Source: Winogradskyella marina
GTDB taxonomy: Bacteria; Bacteroidota; Bacteroidia; Flavobacteriales; Flavobacteriaceae
Length of the DNA: 64,000 bases
Reading direction: 5' to 3'
NCBI RefSeq assembly: GCF_015645385.1
Contig: NZ_JADOET010000001.1
Span: forward strand, 62,001 to 126,000
In this document: positions 26,109 to 33,774 of the stretch, piece by piece
Numbering within the stretch: the first letter of the stretch is position 1
Layout: every line of letters begins with the position of its first letter
The notes under the pieces: model-generated
Databases searched by the model: none
Seen by the model: only the letters and a program-made list of their open reading frames with translations
Told to the model about the DNA's origin: nothing
Program-made: the position numbers and the translations under genes

Positions 26109-26537
26109 ATGAAAACATTATATGAAACGACCACAAAAGCTGAAGGAGGTAGAGCAGGACATATTACGTCTGAAGATGGTCCTTTAGATCATAATCTTTC
26201 CGTGCCAAAAGCAATGGGAGGCGATGGTGGAAACGGTACAAACCCTGAACAACTTTTTGGAGCTGCCTACGGAGCATGTTTTGGCGGAGCGATACAAGCC
26301 ATTGCTGAAAACGAAAAGATAACTATAGATAACGAAGCATTAAGTGTATCTGCGACCATAGGATTTTGTAAAGACGATGATGGTTTTTTCTTAGAAGCCA
26401 CTTTAGATTGTTACATTCCAGGAGTGGATTTAAAAACAGGTGAAGACTTAGTAGAAAAAGCACACGAAATTTGCCCTTTTAGTAAAGCGACACGAGATAA
26501 TATTACAGTAAATTTAAATTTATTGATAGACGAATAA
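26109..26537 (+). CDS. ohr: Organic hydroperoxide resistance protein Ohr
   Basis: This 142-residue Ohr-type peroxidase reduces organic hydroperoxides using lipoylated or dithiol donors. All key residues are visible: R15 in GGRAGHI, E47 in NPEQLFGAAY, peroxidatic C57 in GACFGGA and resolving C122 in ICPFSKATR. The GGNGTNPEQLF loop is typical. It lacks an adjacent OhrR repressor gene. A terminator follows at 26567. Confidence 0.95.
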   Translation: MKTLYETTTKAEGGRAGHITSEDGPLDHNLSVPKAMGGDGGNGTNPEQLFGAAYGACFGGAIQAIAENEKITIDNEALSVSATIGFCKDDDGFFLEATLDCYIPGVDLKTGEDLVEKAHEICPFSKATRDNITVNLNLLIDE

Positions 26538-26566
26538 GTGGTCATTTCACAAACTAAATACATTAT

Positions 26567-26606
26567 AAAACCACGTAAATCATTTTTTAGACTTGCGTGG
26601 TTTTTT
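26567..26606 (+). terminator. Terminator after ohr
   Basis: AAAACCACG (26567-26575) pairs with CGTGGTTTT (26596-26604) and runs into a T tract on the plus strand. The 20-nt loop can pair partly. Confidence 0.7.
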
Positions 26607-26642
26607 ATATTTTTTGGGTAAATAGTGTGAAAAAGAGATAAA

Positions 26643-26672
26643 TAAAAAGGGCTTCAATTTCTTGAAACCCTT
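26643..26672 (-). terminator. Terminator after tRNA-Arg
   Basis: AAGGGCTTCAA (26647-26657) pairs with TTGAAACCCTT (26662-26672) with one mismatch. On the minus strand it ends in a T-rich tract 12 bp past the tRNA 3' end. Confidence 0.65.
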
Positions 26673-26683
26673 ATAAACACTAG

Positions 26684-26757
26684 TGACCTCGACAGGATTC
26701 AAACCTGTAACCTCTTGAGCCGTAATCAAGTGCGCTATTCAGTTGCGCCACGAGGCC
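26684..26757 (-). tRNA. tRNA-Arg (ACG)
   Basis: The 74-nt cloverleaf is complete: acceptor GGCCTCG/CGAGGTC, D stem GCGC/GCGC, anticodon stem CTTGA/TCAAG with loop TTACGGC (anticodon ACG), and T arm ACAGG/CCTGT with loop TTTGAAT. The discriminator base is A and CCA is not encoded. The A at position 34 would be edited to inosine to read CGN codons. Confidence 0.97.
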
Positions 26758-26830
26758 GTTTTAAGTGGGTGCAAATATAATACTTTTATTAAATCATAGC
26801 CAAACTATTTAATTCAAATTTTTAAATTAC

Positions 26831-26838
26831 TATTTTTG
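26831..26838 (+). promoter_or_regulatory. -7 promoter box four bases before the crp-like start
   Basis: TATTTTTG, exact to consensus, ends only 4 bp before the ATG at 26843. With the usual distance from this box to the transcription start, the mRNA would be leaderless. Confidence 0.42.
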
Positions 26839-26842
26839 AAGT

Positions 26843-27478
26843 ATGATTTCAAAAGAACTACTCGAACCTTTTCATTACTTATTCGATTCAGAAACAATCG
26901 ATAATATAGCTAATGTTGCTTTATTAAAATCTTTTAAAAAAGCAGATATTATTATAGATATTGGTCAAGATTTAAAATTCATTCCACTTTTAATCAAAGG
27001 AAACATTAAAGTTTTACGCGAAGATAATGATGGAGATGAACTTTTGCTGTATGTTTTAGAATCTGGAGACACATGTGCCATGTCATTAACCTGTTGCATG
27101 GTTAAGTCTGTAAGTAAAATTAGAGCCATTGCAGATGAAGACGCAACAGTTATAATGATACCTATTGAAAATATGAAATTGTGGTTTAACTCTAATGAGA
27201 GCTGGAGAAACTTCATACTACAAAGTTATCAAATTCGATTTGACGAAATGCTAGAAACCATTGACACGCTCGCATTTATGAAAATGGATGAACGCTTATT
27301 CAAATACCTTACAGATCAAGTAAAGTTATCTGCATCCACCAGTTTAGAAATCACACACCAAGAAATTGCGGAAGATTTAAATACGTCTCGAGTCGTCATT
27401 TCGCGTTTATTAAAACAATTAGAGCGAGAGAATAAAATTGAACTTGGAAGAAACAAAATTCTTGTCTTAGAATTTTAG
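26843..27478 (+). CDS. Crp/Fnr family transcriptional regulator
   Basis: The 211-residue regulator has an N-terminal cyclic-nucleotide-type beta barrel (about 20-125) and a C-terminal winged helix (HQEIAEDLNTSRVVISRLLKQLE, recognition helix around SRVVISR). Three Cys, C78, C84 and C85, lie in the sensor domain (DTCAMSLTCCMVKS) and could sense persulfide or redox state; that is inference. It precedes sulfur transport genes and a persulfide dioxygenase whose promoter carries a TGTGATAATTATCACA palindrome, a likely binding site. Confidence 0.93.
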   Translation: MISKELLEPFHYLFDSETIDNIANVALLKSFKKADIIIDIGQDLKFIPLLIKGNIKVLREDNDGDELLLYVLESGDTCAMSLTCCMVKSVSKIRAIADEDATVIMIPIENMKLWFNSNESWRNFILQSYQIRFDEMLETIDTLAFMKMDERLFKYLTDQVKLSASTSLEITHQEIAEDLNTSRVVISRLLKQLERENKIELGRNKILVLEF

Positions 27479-27539
27479 TAACTTTTAACGCACAGTCTAA
27501 ACTACAGAACCCTATTATTTATTGAATCAAATTAAAATT

Positions 27540-28097
27540 ATGGATTATATTTTACAACCTTGGCCTTGGTATGTTTCCGGACCATGTATTGCAATCGTTA
27601 TGTATCTACTACTCTATTTTGGCAAAACCTTTGGGATGTCATCTAACCTTAGAACTATGTGTGCTATAGGAGGAGCCGGAAAACGTGTTGCCTTTTTCAA
27701 TTACGATTGGCAAAACCATAAATGGAACTTAGTCGTCGTTTTAGGCGCTATTGTTGGCGGTTTTATTGCCCACTATCTATTGTCAAACCCCATAAATATG
27801 GATTTGAGCGAAGCCACTATAAAAGATTTGTCTGCACTTGGATTTAGTGATGTTGGGCAAAGCTTATTACCTCCAGAATTATTTAGTTGGGATGCCGTCT
27901 TTAGTATTAAAGGCATTTCTATTCTTGTTGTTGGCGGATTTCTTGTTGGCTTTGGCACACGTTACGCAGGTGGTTGCACTTCTGGCCACGCCATCACAGG
28001 ATTAAGTAGTTTACAACTACCCTCACTTATTGCTGTTATAGGTTTCTTTGTCGGAGGCTTAATTATGATTCACCTTATTTTTCCAATTCTCTTTTAA
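27540..28097 (+). CDS. YeeE/YedE family sulfur transporter, N-terminal half type
   Basis: The 185-residue membrane protein starts [15 protein letters not shown], as expected for this family; a TTG six codons upstream is less likely. It has about four to five helices and the conserved [11 protein letters not shown] motif, whose Cys takes part in thiosulfate or related sulfur-compound transfer in YeeE proteins. The classic single chain is split here in two: this gene and the next one (2 bp downstream) together make a complete transporter. It lies 61 bp after the Crp/Fnr gene with no promoter seen between. Confidence 0.9.
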   Translation: MDYILQPWPWYVSGPCIAIVMYLLLYFGKTFGMSSNLRTMCAIGGAGKRVAFFNYDWQNHKWNLVVVLGAIVGGFIAHYLLSNPINMDLSEATIKDLSALGFSDVGQSLLPPELFSWDAVFSIKGISILVVGGFLVGFGTRYAGGCTSGHAITGLSSLQLPSLIAVIGFFVGGLIMIHLIFPILF

Positions 28098-28099
28098 TT

Positions 28100-28516
28100 A
28101 TGGGTAAGTATATAAAATTTTTTAGCGTAGGTATTTTCTTCGGAATTGTTTTAGTAAAGTCTGAAGCTGTATCGTGGTATCGCATTTTTGAAATGTTTAA
28201 GTTTCAATCCTTTCATATGTATGGCATCATAGGAACAGCCGTTACAACAGGTATTATTATCCTTTTACTTTCAAAAAATAAAAAAATTAAAACCACAGAA
28301 GGCAAATCGTTGAGAGTACCTTTAAAAGACCGTGGTTTTACCCGATATATGCTAGGAGGTATAATCTTTGGATTAGGCTGGGCTTTATCTGGTGCATGTC
28401 CTGGACCAATGTACATTCTAATTGGCACAGGAGCTTTTTCAATTCTAATTGTTATTGCTGCAGCATTATTAGGCACTTATGTTTACGGATTATTAAAAGA
28501 TAAATTACCACATTAA
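28100..28516 (+). CDS. YeeE/YedE-like sulfur transporter, second half (DUF6691 type)
   Basis: This 138-residue membrane protein with about four helices carries the second conserved Cys motif, ALSGACPGPMY. It complements the upstream gene that has GGCTSGH. Such split pairs are common beside persulfide dioxygenases in Bacteroidota and Proteobacteria. It ends one base before the next start (28518), showing tight operon packing. Transport of thiosulfate or another sulfane-sulfur compound is inferred from the family. Confidence 0.88.
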   Translation: MGKYIKFFSVGIFFGIVLVKSEAVSWYRIFEMFKFQSFHMYGIIGTAVTTGIIILLLSKNKKIKTTEGKSLRVPLKDRGFTRYMLGGIIFGLGWALSGACPGPMYILIGTGAFSILIVIAAALLGTYVYGLLKDKLPH

Positions 28517-28517
28517 A

Positions 28518-29321
28518 ATGGAACTCGTTGAGATTTTAGGTTATATCGGCGCACTAATTGTTGGACTTGTTTTAGGTCTAATAGGCGGAGGAGGTTCTAT
28601 TTTAACGGTGCCTATTTTAGTATATTTTTTAAATTTCAGTCCAATAGTTGCTACTGGCTATTCACTATTTGTTGTTGGTAGTACGGCTTTAGTCGGTACC
28701 GTTAGAAACATAAAGAAAAATAGTATTGATTTTAAAACTGCTATCATATTTGCCATACCTTCCATAATTACAATTTTTATGGTAAGAAGCTTAGTTATAC
28801 CCAACTTACCAGAAGTGATTTTTACTCTAGGTGGTTTTTCACTGACCAATTCACTTTTAATTATGTTGATATTTTCTATTACGATGCTATTAGCAGGTTG
28901 GTCAATGATTAAATCCAAAAACGTTATTAGTGAAGATACCGTTAAACAATTTGATAGCTCACACTATTTTGCAATTGGCACACAAGCCATTGGAATAGGT
29001 GCATTAGCAGGCTTAGTTGGTGCTGGAGGCGGATTTTTAATTGTACCTGCATTAGTTCTATTGGTAAAACTACCGATTAAAAAAGCGATAAGTACATCCT
29101 TATTTATTATTGCCATACAATCGTTAATAGGATTTTTAGGCGATTTAAAAACCCTAAATATCAACTGGGAATTTTTAATTACGTTTACCTTTATTTCTAT
29201 TATTGGAATTTTTATAGGATTAGCATTATCAAAAAAAATAAGCGCCAAACGTTTAAAAAGAGGCTTTGGATACTTTACGATAGTCATGGCAATATACATC
29301 TTGTTTAAAGAGCTCTTTTAA
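28518..29321 (+). CDS. TauE/SafE family sulfite/organosulfur exporter
   Basis: The 267-residue permease has about eight helices in two repeated halves. Each half has the family Gly-rich loop: GLIGGGGSILTVPILVY and GLVGAGGGFLIVPALVLL. Relatives export sulfite, sulfoacetate or related anions. Its place last in the four-gene unit after the regulator and the YeeE pair suggests removal of sulfite made by the downstream persulfide dioxygenase. The next gene has its own promoter. Confidence 0.9.
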   Translation: MELVEILGYIGALIVGLVLGLIGGGGSILTVPILVYFLNFSPIVATGYSLFVVGSTALVGTVRNIKKNSIDFKTAIIFAIPSIITIFMVRSLVIPNLPEVIFTLGGFSLTNSLLIMLIFSITMLLAGWSMIKSKNVISEDTVKQFDSSHYFAIGTQAIGIGALAGLVGAGGGFLIVPALVLLVKLPIKKAISTSLFIIAIQSLIGFLGDLKTLNINWEFLITFTFISIIGIFIGLALSKKISAKRLKRGFGYFTIVMAIYILFKELF

Positions 29322-29328
29322 CACAGTT

Positions 29329-29344
29329 TGTGATAATTATCACA
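29329..29344. promoter_or_regulatory. Crp/Fnr-type palindromic operator
   Basis: TGTGATAATTATCACA is a perfect 16-bp palindrome that also fits the E. coli CRP pattern TGTGA-N6-TCACA. Its centre is about 40 bp before the start predicted from the -7 box at 29365-29372, the class II activator position. The Crp/Fnr gene 2.5 kb upstream is the natural candidate regulator. Confidence 0.75.
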
Positions 29345-29364
29345 TGTCTAAAAATGAAGTTTAG

Positions 29365-29372
29365 TAAATTTG
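29365..29372 (+). promoter_or_regulatory. -7 promoter box for the persulfide dioxygenase gene
   Basis: TAAATTTG, exact to TAnnTTTG, lies 19 bp before the ATG at 29392. No TTG is present at -33, consistent with dependence on an activator bound at 29329-29344. Confidence 0.6.
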
Positions 29373-29391
29373 TAAAACAAATACATAAAGA

Positions 29392-30798
29392 ATGAAAATA
29401 GAACAATTATATACAGGCTGTTTAGCACAAGGTGCTTATTATATTGAATCTGAAGGTGAGGTTGCTATCATTGATCCTCTTAGAGAGATACAGCAATATA
29501 TTGATAAGGCAAAAGACAGTAATGCGAAAATTAAATATATTTTAGAAACACACTTTCATGCCGATTTTGTTTCTGGTCATGTAGATTTAGCGAAAGAAAC
29601 TGGTGCAACTATCGTATTTGGTCCTGGAGCAACAACCGAATATGACATTCATACAGCTAAGGATGGTGAAGAATTAAAATTAGGTAATGTGACCATTAAA
29701 GTGTTACACACACCAGGACACACCCTAGAATCTGCGACGTACTTATTAATTGATGAAGATGGAAAAGATCACGCTATTTTTTCTGGTGACACGTTGTTTT
29801 TAGGTGATGTTGGACGACCAGATTTAGCTATTAAGTCAGACTTAACGAAGGAAGATTTAGCGGCCATGTTATTCGATTCGCTTCGAAATAAAATTATGCC
29901 CCTTGCAGATGACGTTATCGTTTATCCTGCTCATGGTGCAGGTTCTGCTTGTGGAAAAAACCTCAGCAAAGAAACGGTTGGTGTTTTAGGCGAACAGAAA
30001 AAAACAAACTATGCACTGAGAGAAGATATGACTAAAGCTGAATTTGTAAAAGAAGTTTTAGATGGTATCGCTCCACCTCCACAGTATTTTGCAAAAAACG
30101 CCATGATGAACAAAATGGGGTATGATGCTTTTGATACTGTTTTAAAAACTGGTAATGTTGCGCTCAATCCTGAGGCTTTTGAAGCCATGGCAAATCATGA
30201 GTCGGCTTTGGTTTTAGATGTTAGAACGCAAGCCGATTTTATAAAAGGCCACATTCCTAATTCTATTTTTATTGGATTGAATGGAGGGTTTGCACCTTGG
30301 GTTGGAGCTTTAATTAAAGATATAAAGCAACCGATTGTTTTAGTCGTTCCTGAAGGTAAATCTGAAGAAGCTGTAACAAGACTTTCTCGTGTTGGTTATG
30401 ATAACACCTTAGGCTATCTTGAAGGTGGATTAGAAGCATGGAAAAAAGCAGGCAAAGATGTTGAAACATTAGATTCTATTTCGGCTGAAGAACTTGCCAA
30501 AAGAGCAAACGAAAATTCTGTTAATATTTTAGATGTTCGTAAGGATGGTGAATACTTATCATCTCATATTGTCGATGCGCAACACTTATCATTAGACTAT
30601 ATCAATGAAAAGATGAGCGAAGTAAGCAAAGACAAAACCTATTATGTGCATTGTGCAGGTGGTTACCGTTCTGTGATTGCTGCATCCATATTAAAAGCTA
30701 GAGGTTATGACAAACTTATTGATGTTGCTGGTGGATTTGGAGCTATTCAAAACACGGACTTAAAGACAACCGATTTTGTTTGTCCTACTACATTATAA
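29392..30798 (+). CDS. Persulfide dioxygenase fused to two rhodanese domains
   Basis: The 468-residue cytoplasmic protein has an ETHE1-like metallo-beta-lactamase domain (about 1-230) and two rhodanese domains (about 255-355 and 370-465). Metal ligands appear in ETHFHADFVSGH (H54, H56, D58), HTPGHT, SGDTLFLGDVGRPDL and VYPAHG. The usual second-site His is F59, fitting a mononuclear iron enzyme that oxidises glutathione persulfide or similar to sulfite. The first rhodanese lacks the catalytic Cys (VVPEGKSEEA), whereas the second has it in VHCAGGYRS. It acts in sulfide detoxification together with the upstream transporters. Confidence 0.93.
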   Translation: MKIEQLYTGCLAQGAYYIESEGEVAIIDPLREIQQYIDKAKDSNAKIKYILETHFHADFVSGHVDLAKETGATIVFGPGATTEYDIHTAKDGEELKLGNVTIKVLHTPGHTLESATYLLIDEDGKDHAIFSGDTLFLGDVGRPDLAIKSDLTKEDLAAMLFDSLRNKIMPLADDVIVYPAHGAGSACGKNLSKETVGVLGEQKKTNYALREDMTKAEFVKEVLDGIAPPPQYFAKNAMMNKMGYDAFDTVLKTGNVALNPEAFEAMANHESALVLDVRTQADFIKGHIPNSIFIGLNGGFAPWVGALIKDIKQPIVLVVPEGKSEEAVTRLSRVGYDNTLGYLEGGLEAWKKAGKDVETLDSISAEELAKRANENSVNILDVRKDGEYLSSHIVDAQHLSLDYINEKMSEVSKDKTYYVHCAGGYRSVIAASILKARGYDKLIDVAGGFGAIQNTDLKTTDFVCPTTL

Positions 30799-30804
30799 AC
30801 TTAA

Positions 30805-31066
30805 AGATTTCGAAAAACACACTTAAAATGTGGTGGTTATGCAAACATTATCATCAACTAATTATCTAAATTACATGATGTTTCTGACGTTAAAGTTGAT
30901 AACGATACCGACGAAGTAAGTTTTAAGTCATCATCAGACAACGGATTTTAAAGCTGTGAAAAATAAATTATTGCAATTAGGCTATCCAGCTGATGGATAG
31001 GTATACGCATTAGCTAAAAAGGTAATATCTTTTGTGAGTTGTGCTGTTGGCAGAATGACGATGAAA
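30805..31066 (+). pseudogene. Decayed heavy-metal-associated (HMA) domain gene
   Basis: Translated fragments recover a flavobacterial HMA-domain protein. KCGGYANIIIN then a stop (859-861 of 30 kb), then LSKLHDVSDVKVDNDTDEVSF. After a frameshift comes AVKNKLLQLGYPADG, another stop, and VYALAKKVISFVSCAVGRM. The metal-binding C-x-x-C is destroyed (KCGGY instead of KCGGC). At least two in-frame stops, a frameshift and no start codon mark it as dead. It sits directly after the persulfide dioxygenase gene and may once have been its operon mate. Confidence 0.75.
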
Positions 31067-31189
31067 GCACCTATTGTCATTCCGGTGAGACACGAAGGGC
31101 AACCTTTAATTTATTAGATTTCTTGTTACGCTACGGGTAACTACTAGAATCGCGTTGTTGATATGAGAATATGAATATAACCGTCTATA

Positions 31190-31222
31190 AAAATAAAAAA
31201 TCCCACGCATTGTGGGATTTTT
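31190..31222 (-). terminator. Terminator after clpS
   Basis: AAAAATCCCAC (31196-31206) pairs with GTGGGATTTTT (31212-31222) around a 5-nt loop, followed on the minus strand by a long T-rich tract, 2 bp past the clpS stop. Confidence 0.85.
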
Positions 31223-31224
31223 AT

Positions 31225-31497
31225 TTAAACTATTTCAGCACTAAGTCCGGCTTGTAAAAGCTTGGAACACCGTGGCTCTAAATCTTCGTATGGCCCCGTT
31301 TTAACCGTACACTTTCCTTTATAATGTACTAATAAGGCACATTGCTCTGCTTGTTCTGGCATGTGGTCGCAAGCATAAATAAGTGTATTTATAACATGGT
31401 CAAAAGTATTGACCTCGTCATTAAATAATACTATTTCGTTTTGCTTTAAATCTTCTTCTTGCAGAAGTAGTTCTTCTGAATATTTTTCTTTAGTCAT
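31225..31497 (-). CDS. clpS: ATP-dependent Clp protease adaptor ClpS
   Basis: ClpS delivers N-degron substrates to ClpAP-type proteases. From the ATG at 31497 the protein has 90 residues with the family motifs LFNDEVNTFDHVI, HMPEQAEQCALLVHYKGKCTVKTG and LLQAGLSAEIV; the Asn/Asp/His residues that hold the N-end amino acid are present. An upstream ATG at 31518 would add seven residues. It follows prmA on the same strand with a gap of about 60 bp. Confidence 0.93.
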   Translation of the reverse strand: MTKEKYSEELLLQEEDLKQNEIVLFNDEVNTFDHVINTLIYACDHMPEQAEQCALLVHYKGKCTVKTGPYEDLEPRCSKLLQAGLSAEIV

Positions 31498-31559
31498 AGT
31501 AGATATCTTTTTAAGCAATTCTTATGCGCTTAGTCTGACAGACTCTATTTTAATTACTA

Positions 31560-32393
31560 CTAATTTATAAATTTTAATGAAACCCACTGCCCTTTTTGGA
31601 GAGTTTCCTCTAATTTTAACATCTGTTTATTGCATTCTGCTTCAATTATTGGAATATCCTGTTCGTAAAAACCACTTAAAAACAGTGACCCATTTTCATT
31701 TAAACACTTAGCATATTCTGAGATATCAGCTAACAATATGTTTCTGTTGATGTTTGCTATAATAGTATCGTATTTTTTACCTTTTAACAATTTAACATCA
31801 CCTTCATAAACCGAAATATGCTTACAATCATTTCGTTCTACATTCTCTATACTATTTAAATAACACCAGTTATCTATATCAATAGCATCAAGTTTACGAG
31901 CACCAACCTGCTCTGCCAAAATTGCTAAAACACCTGTTCCGCAACCCATATCTAAAACAGTTTTACCTTTAAAATCATTTTTTAGAATATGTTGAATCAT
32001 CATGTGTGTCGTTTCATGATGACCTGTTCCAAAACTCATTTTAGGCTCAATAACCAAATCGAACTTAGTATCTGGTTTCTCATGAAAAGGAGCACGTACG
32101 GAAACCACATCATCAACGACAATAGGATTAAAATTTTTCTCCCATTCTTCATTCCAATTGGTTTGCTCTATGTCTTCAAACGTGTATGAAATCTCAAATT
32201 CGTCTGAATTTAAAATATAAATATCATCTAGAATGTTTTCATTCCATTCGTCTTTTTGAATATAAGCTATTACACCTTGTTCATTTTCAACAAAACTTTC
32301 AAAACCTGCGTATCCTAATTCAGCAATTAAAATCTCAACAGCTGGCTGTAAGGGTTTTACACAAAAGGTATAGCCAATATATATTTCAGACAT
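31560..32393 (-). CDS. prmA: Ribosomal protein L11 methyltransferase
   Basis: PrmA trimethylates lysines and the N-terminus of ribosomal protein L11 using SAM. The 277-residue protein has a small N-terminal recognition domain (about 1-100) and a Rossmann methyltransferase domain with motif I VLDMGCGTGVLAI, preceded by FGTGHHETT, which is diagnostic. A NINRNIL motif follows. It is divergent from a porin gene and upstream of clpS. Confidence 0.95.
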   Translation of the reverse strand: MSEIYIGYTFCVKPLQPAVEILIAELGYAGFESFVENEQGVIAYIQKDEWNENILDDIYILNSDEFEISYTFEDIEQTNWNEEWEKNFNPIVVDDVVSVRAPFHEKPDTKFDLVIEPKMSFGTGHHETTHMMIQHILKNDFKGKTVLDMGCGTGVLAILAEQVGARKLDAIDIDNWCYLNSIENVERNDCKHISVYEGDVKLLKGKKYDTIIANINRNILLADISEYAKCLNENGSLFLSGFYEQDIPIIEAECNKQMLKLEETLQKGQWVSLKFIN

Positions 32394-32408
32394 TTAATAT
32401 TTTTTTTG

Positions 32409-32416
32409 CAAATTTA
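32409..32416 (-). promoter_or_regulatory. -7 promoter box for prmA
   Basis: The minus strand reads TAAATTTG, exact to consensus, 15 bp before the prmA ATG. Confidence 0.4.
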
Positions 32417-32439
32417 CTAATCCTTAATTTAGTTACTAT

Positions 32440-32447
32440 TATTTTTG
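32440..32447 (+). promoter_or_regulatory. -7 promoter box for the porin gene
   Basis: TATTTTTG, exact to consensus, lies 18 bp before the porin ATG at 32466; no clear -33 element. Confidence 0.42.
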
Positions 32448-32465
32448 CATTAAAATAACATTTAC

Positions 32466-33668
32466 ATGAACAAGTATATTATAGGCATTCTATTTTTAGC
32501 GTTATCTCAAATAGCTATTGCTCAAGACAATAACGACATTAAATTATCTGCATTACCTTATTACAGTTATGGTAAAGGTTTGGGTATTACATCACCAGAC
32601 AGTATTTTTAAGCTAAACATTCGCTTTAGAATGCAAAACAGATTAACCTATTTAAACAATGATGAGGAAGATGACGGCTACGAAGCTATGATAAGACGTA
32701 TGCGCTTACGTTTTGATGGTTATGTTGGTGATCCTAGTATTATTTATGTTGTGCAATTATCGTTTTCACCGAATGATGTTGGTGCTATTGAAGATGGAGA
32801 CAACCTTAACATTATTAGAGATGCTATCGTCTTTTACAGACCTAATGAACATTGGAACATTGGTTTCGGGCAAACCAAACTCCCTGGAAATAGGCAACGT
32901 ATAAACTCATCTGGTGCTTTACAACTCACCGATCGTTCTATAAACAATGCACGCTTTAATATTGATAGGGATTTTGGATTACAAGTCTATTATTTAAATG
33001 AACTTGAAGACAAGCTATCATACAACATAAAAACAGCCATTAGTACAGGTGAAGGTAGAAATTGGACGAAAGAACCCGATAACGGATTAGCATTTACTGG
33101 TCGATTAGAACTTTTTCCTTTTGGATCTTTTAAAAGTAATGGAACATTATTTGAAGGGGATTTAAAACGAGAAGACACCCCAAAATTAATGCTATCTGGT
33201 GTTTACCATTACAATAACAATGCGCGACGAACACGTGGAACAATTGGTGAGGACTTATTTGAAAAACGCGATATGCAATCTGTATTATTAGATGCTATAG
33301 TAAAATATAATGGTTGGGCATTTCAAACGGCTTATATGAATAGAATTTCTGATGATCCTATTACTGTAAATCCAGATGACATGTCAGAATCTAGATATGT
33401 CTTTACTGGTAGTGGTTTTGACACCCAATTAAGTTATATGTTTTTAAGTAATTACGAGCTAGTAGGACGGTATTCTTACCAAGAACCTCATAAAGATATA
33501 GAAGCTTTAACACCACAAACTAATCAGTATAGTCTTGGTGTCACCAAATACATTTGGGAACACGCTTTAAAATTACAAGCTGAAATTACCAATAGTGAAT
33601 ATTCTTATATAGATTCTAGCACATCTAATGATTGGTATTTACGTTTTCAGGTTGAGATAGGGATATAA
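32466..33668 (+). CDS. OprP/OprO-type porin
   Basis: The 400-residue precursor has a signal peptide (about 1-19, QIAIAQ) and then continuous amphipathic beta strands ending in an aromatic-poor LRFQVEIGI terminus. Stretches such as IRRMRLRFDGYVGDPSIIYVVQ and WNIGFGQTKLPGNRQR are typical of the phosphate-selective porin family (PF07396). It probably forms an outer-membrane channel. True phosphate selectivity cannot be judged, since no pho-type gene is near. Confidence 0.9.
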   Translation: MNKYIIGILFLALSQIAIAQDNNDIKLSALPYYSYGKGLGITSPDSIFKLNIRFRMQNRLTYLNNDEEDDGYEAMIRRMRLRFDGYVGDPSIIYVVQLSFSPNDVGAIEDGDNLNIIRDAIVFYRPNEHWNIGFGQTKLPGNRQRINSSGALQLTDRSINNARFNIDRDFGLQVYYLNELEDKLSYNIKTAISTGEGRNWTKEPDNGLAFTGRLELFPFGSFKSNGTLFEGDLKREDTPKLMLSGVYHYNNNARRTRGTIGEDLFEKRDMQSVLLDAIVKYNGWAFQTAYMNRISDDPITVNPDDMSESRYVFTGSGFDTQLSYMFLSNYELVGRYSYQEPHKDIEALTPQTNQYSLGVTKYIWEHALKLQAEITNSEYSYIDSSTSNDWYLRFQVEIGI

Positions 33669-33702
33669 CAACCTTTATTGAGTTAACGAGATGTTAGACA
33701 CT

Positions 33703-33752
33703 AAAAAGTCCTTAAACAATTGCTATTAAACAATTGTTTAAGGACTTTTTTT
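33703..33752. terminator. Bidirectional terminator between porin and tpiA
   Basis: A perfect 20-bp stem (33703-33722 with 33731-33750) with an 8-nt loop and A/T flanks separates two convergent genes. It is the longest perfect stem of this type in the window. Confidence 0.92.
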
Positions 33753-33774
33753 ATGCCTGAATAAAATTAAGGTT

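Noticed and set aside
26567-26672. Small RNA between ohr and tRNA-Arg
   Set aside because: The two hairpins are explained as terminators of ohr (plus) and tRNA-Arg (minus).
26684-26757. Integration site at tRNA-Arg
   Set aside because: No integrase gene and no direct repeat of the tRNA 3' end nearby.
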